DNA of 64,000 nt from JADCRZ01 sp037718865 (GTDB lineage: Bacteria > Bacteroidota > Bacteroidia > Chitinophagales > Chitinophagaceae), in assembly GCA_037718865.1 (NCBI GenBank), contig JBBJMP010000011.1:122675-186674 (forward strand). The letters are read 5' to 3'. Below, in pieces: positions 63,744-64,000 of the stretch. Below the pieces are notes generated by a model. That model had not been told where the DNA came from. It ran no database searches and saw nothing but the letters and a program-made list of their open reading frames with translations. Made by a program: the position numbers and the translations under genes. How positions within the stretch are numbered: the first letter of the stretch is position 1; every line of letters begins with the position of its first letter.

Positions 63744-63797
63744 TCATTGCTTATTCAAGTGGGACAAATGCGAAGTCTCTAATAGCCAACGCCACAA

Positions 63798-63861
63798 GGC
63801 AAGCACATTGGCAGGCACACAAAACCAGCAGCACAGAAGCCAACCTGCCAAAGAGCTTGCC
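63798..63861 (+). repeat. Structured hairpin repeat B (right of the defence operon)
   Basis: The outer stem GGCAAGC (63798-63804) pairs with GCTTGCC (63855-63861), and the inner stem TGGCAGG (63809-63815) pairs with CCTGCCA (63844-63850). The bulge ACAT, the loop start CACACAAAACC and the loop end AAGCCAA are identical to repeat A at 52651, while both stems differ in letters but keep pairing. It is in direct orientation with repeat A. Confidence 0.75.
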
Positions 63862-63941
63862 TTCTGCCCGGCTTGGGTAACAGTCTTTAGGTTAACACAG
63901 TAGAAATTAAAGATTCTTATAACTGACAGACCGAAGGGCGA

Positions 63942-64000
63942 ACGTACAACACTTAGAAGACTATGCGATAAGCCCCCAAAGACAAGCCCCCATCAAGAAC
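63942..64000 (+). other. Left half of attC-like site 4 (cut by window edge)
   Basis: ACGTACAAC (63942-63950) is the reverse complement of the cassette 4 start GTTGTACGT at 52577. By comparison with the 187 and 188-nt sites, a matching arm and a GTT opening the next cassette are expected about 185 nt further right, outside the window. Confidence 0.6.

Larger units (their letters stand above)
45121..64000 (+). mobile_element. Integron-like gene-cassette array (four cassettes, continues past right edge)
   Basis: Each cassette starts with a word beginning GTT and ends with its exact reverse complement: GTTAGTGGCA 45121 / TGCCACTA 47114 plus AC 49013; GTTAGCTGAT 50496 / ATCAGCTAAC 51421; GTTGTACGCT 51612 / AGCGTACAAC 52385; GTTGTACGT 52577 / ACGTACAAC 63942. 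Between cassettes lie imperfect palindromes bounded by AAC and GTT. In integrons, recombination between G and TT makes each cassette carry its own start sequence and the complementary end, which is what is seen. Passenger genes all read rightward. No canonical IntI gene is visible, only the recombinase relic at 44209. The interpretation is inference from this geometry. Confidence 0.7.

Noticed and set aside
45121..63950. Reading the matched GTT/AAC ends as terminal inverted repeats of four separate transposons
   Set aside because: No transposase is present in three of the four units, no target duplications are seen, each unit has its own end word, and the DNA between units is a constant-length hairpin, which fits site-specific cassette recombination better.

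Overview
The window looks like a chromosome segment of a Bacteroidota bacterium, most likely Chitinophagaceae-like. The basis is a set of tandem FtsX/MacB-type permeases ending in a shared NPVKSLRTE-like tail, lipoprotein signals of the Bacteroidota type, an NtrC-like regulator beside them, DUF4142 and DinB proteins, TAnnTTTG-like promoter elements, and a near absence of strong Shine-Dalgarno sites. No species can be named from the sequence alone.

Layout. (1) 1-5300 is accessory DNA: the right part of an ISKra4-like insertion sequence whose transposase needs a -1 frameshift, an orphan PD-(D/E)XK nuclease, an IS21-family remnant with six terminal repeats and a truncated istA, a gene-end fragment, and a TIR-domain membrane protein. 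(2) 5360-13720 is ordinary chromosome: ndh, serA, a serine hydrolase, nnr, and an NtrY/NtrC-like two-component pair. (3) 14004-29154 is one large exporter operon, divergent from the two-component pair: an HlyD-like adaptor, an ABC ATPase, five tandem MacB/FtsX permeases and a second ABC ATPase. A palindrome in the intergenic region is a likely enhancer site. (4) 29256-43840 holds a tRNA-Gly, a frameshifted PAS histidine kinase, stress and unknown proteins, a DUF3037/HipA-like pair, several secreted hydrolases, and a cysE-cysM cysteine pathway pair.

(5) 44209-64000 is the most unusual part. A decayed tyrosine recombinase is followed by what I read as an integron-like gene-cassette array. Four successive cassettes each begin with a GTT-initiated 9-10 bp word and end with its exact reverse complement ending in AAC (GTTAGTGGCA, GTTAGCTGAT, GTTGTACGCT, GTTGTACGT). 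Own-start to own-end complementarity is what integrated integron cassettes show. The spacers between cassettes are attC-like imperfect hairpins; the two complete ones measure 187 and 188 nt from AAC to GTT. The first spacer has been hit by a group II intron lying opposite to the cassette genes and by an IS110-family element, two classes with known attC-targeting members. Cargo: a GH35-like glycosidase, a coiled-coil membrane protein, a HigBA toxin-antitoxin pair, and an 11.4-kb cassette with a complete predicted restriction/defence operon.

The defence operon runs XRE regulator, Vsr, small ORF, C5 DNA methyltransferase, DUF3883 nuclease, GHKL ATPase, Z1 helicase, DUF4420 PD-(D/E)XK protein, AIPR protein, with almost every junction overlapping or touching. 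Methylation would mark self DNA, Vsr would repair deamination damage, and the ATPase, helicase and nuclease-fold proteins would attack foreign DNA. The Z1 gene carries a frameshift and the AIPR gene an early stop, so the system may be decayed here, unless these are sequence errors. Two hairpins with covarying stems and conserved loops bracket the operon.
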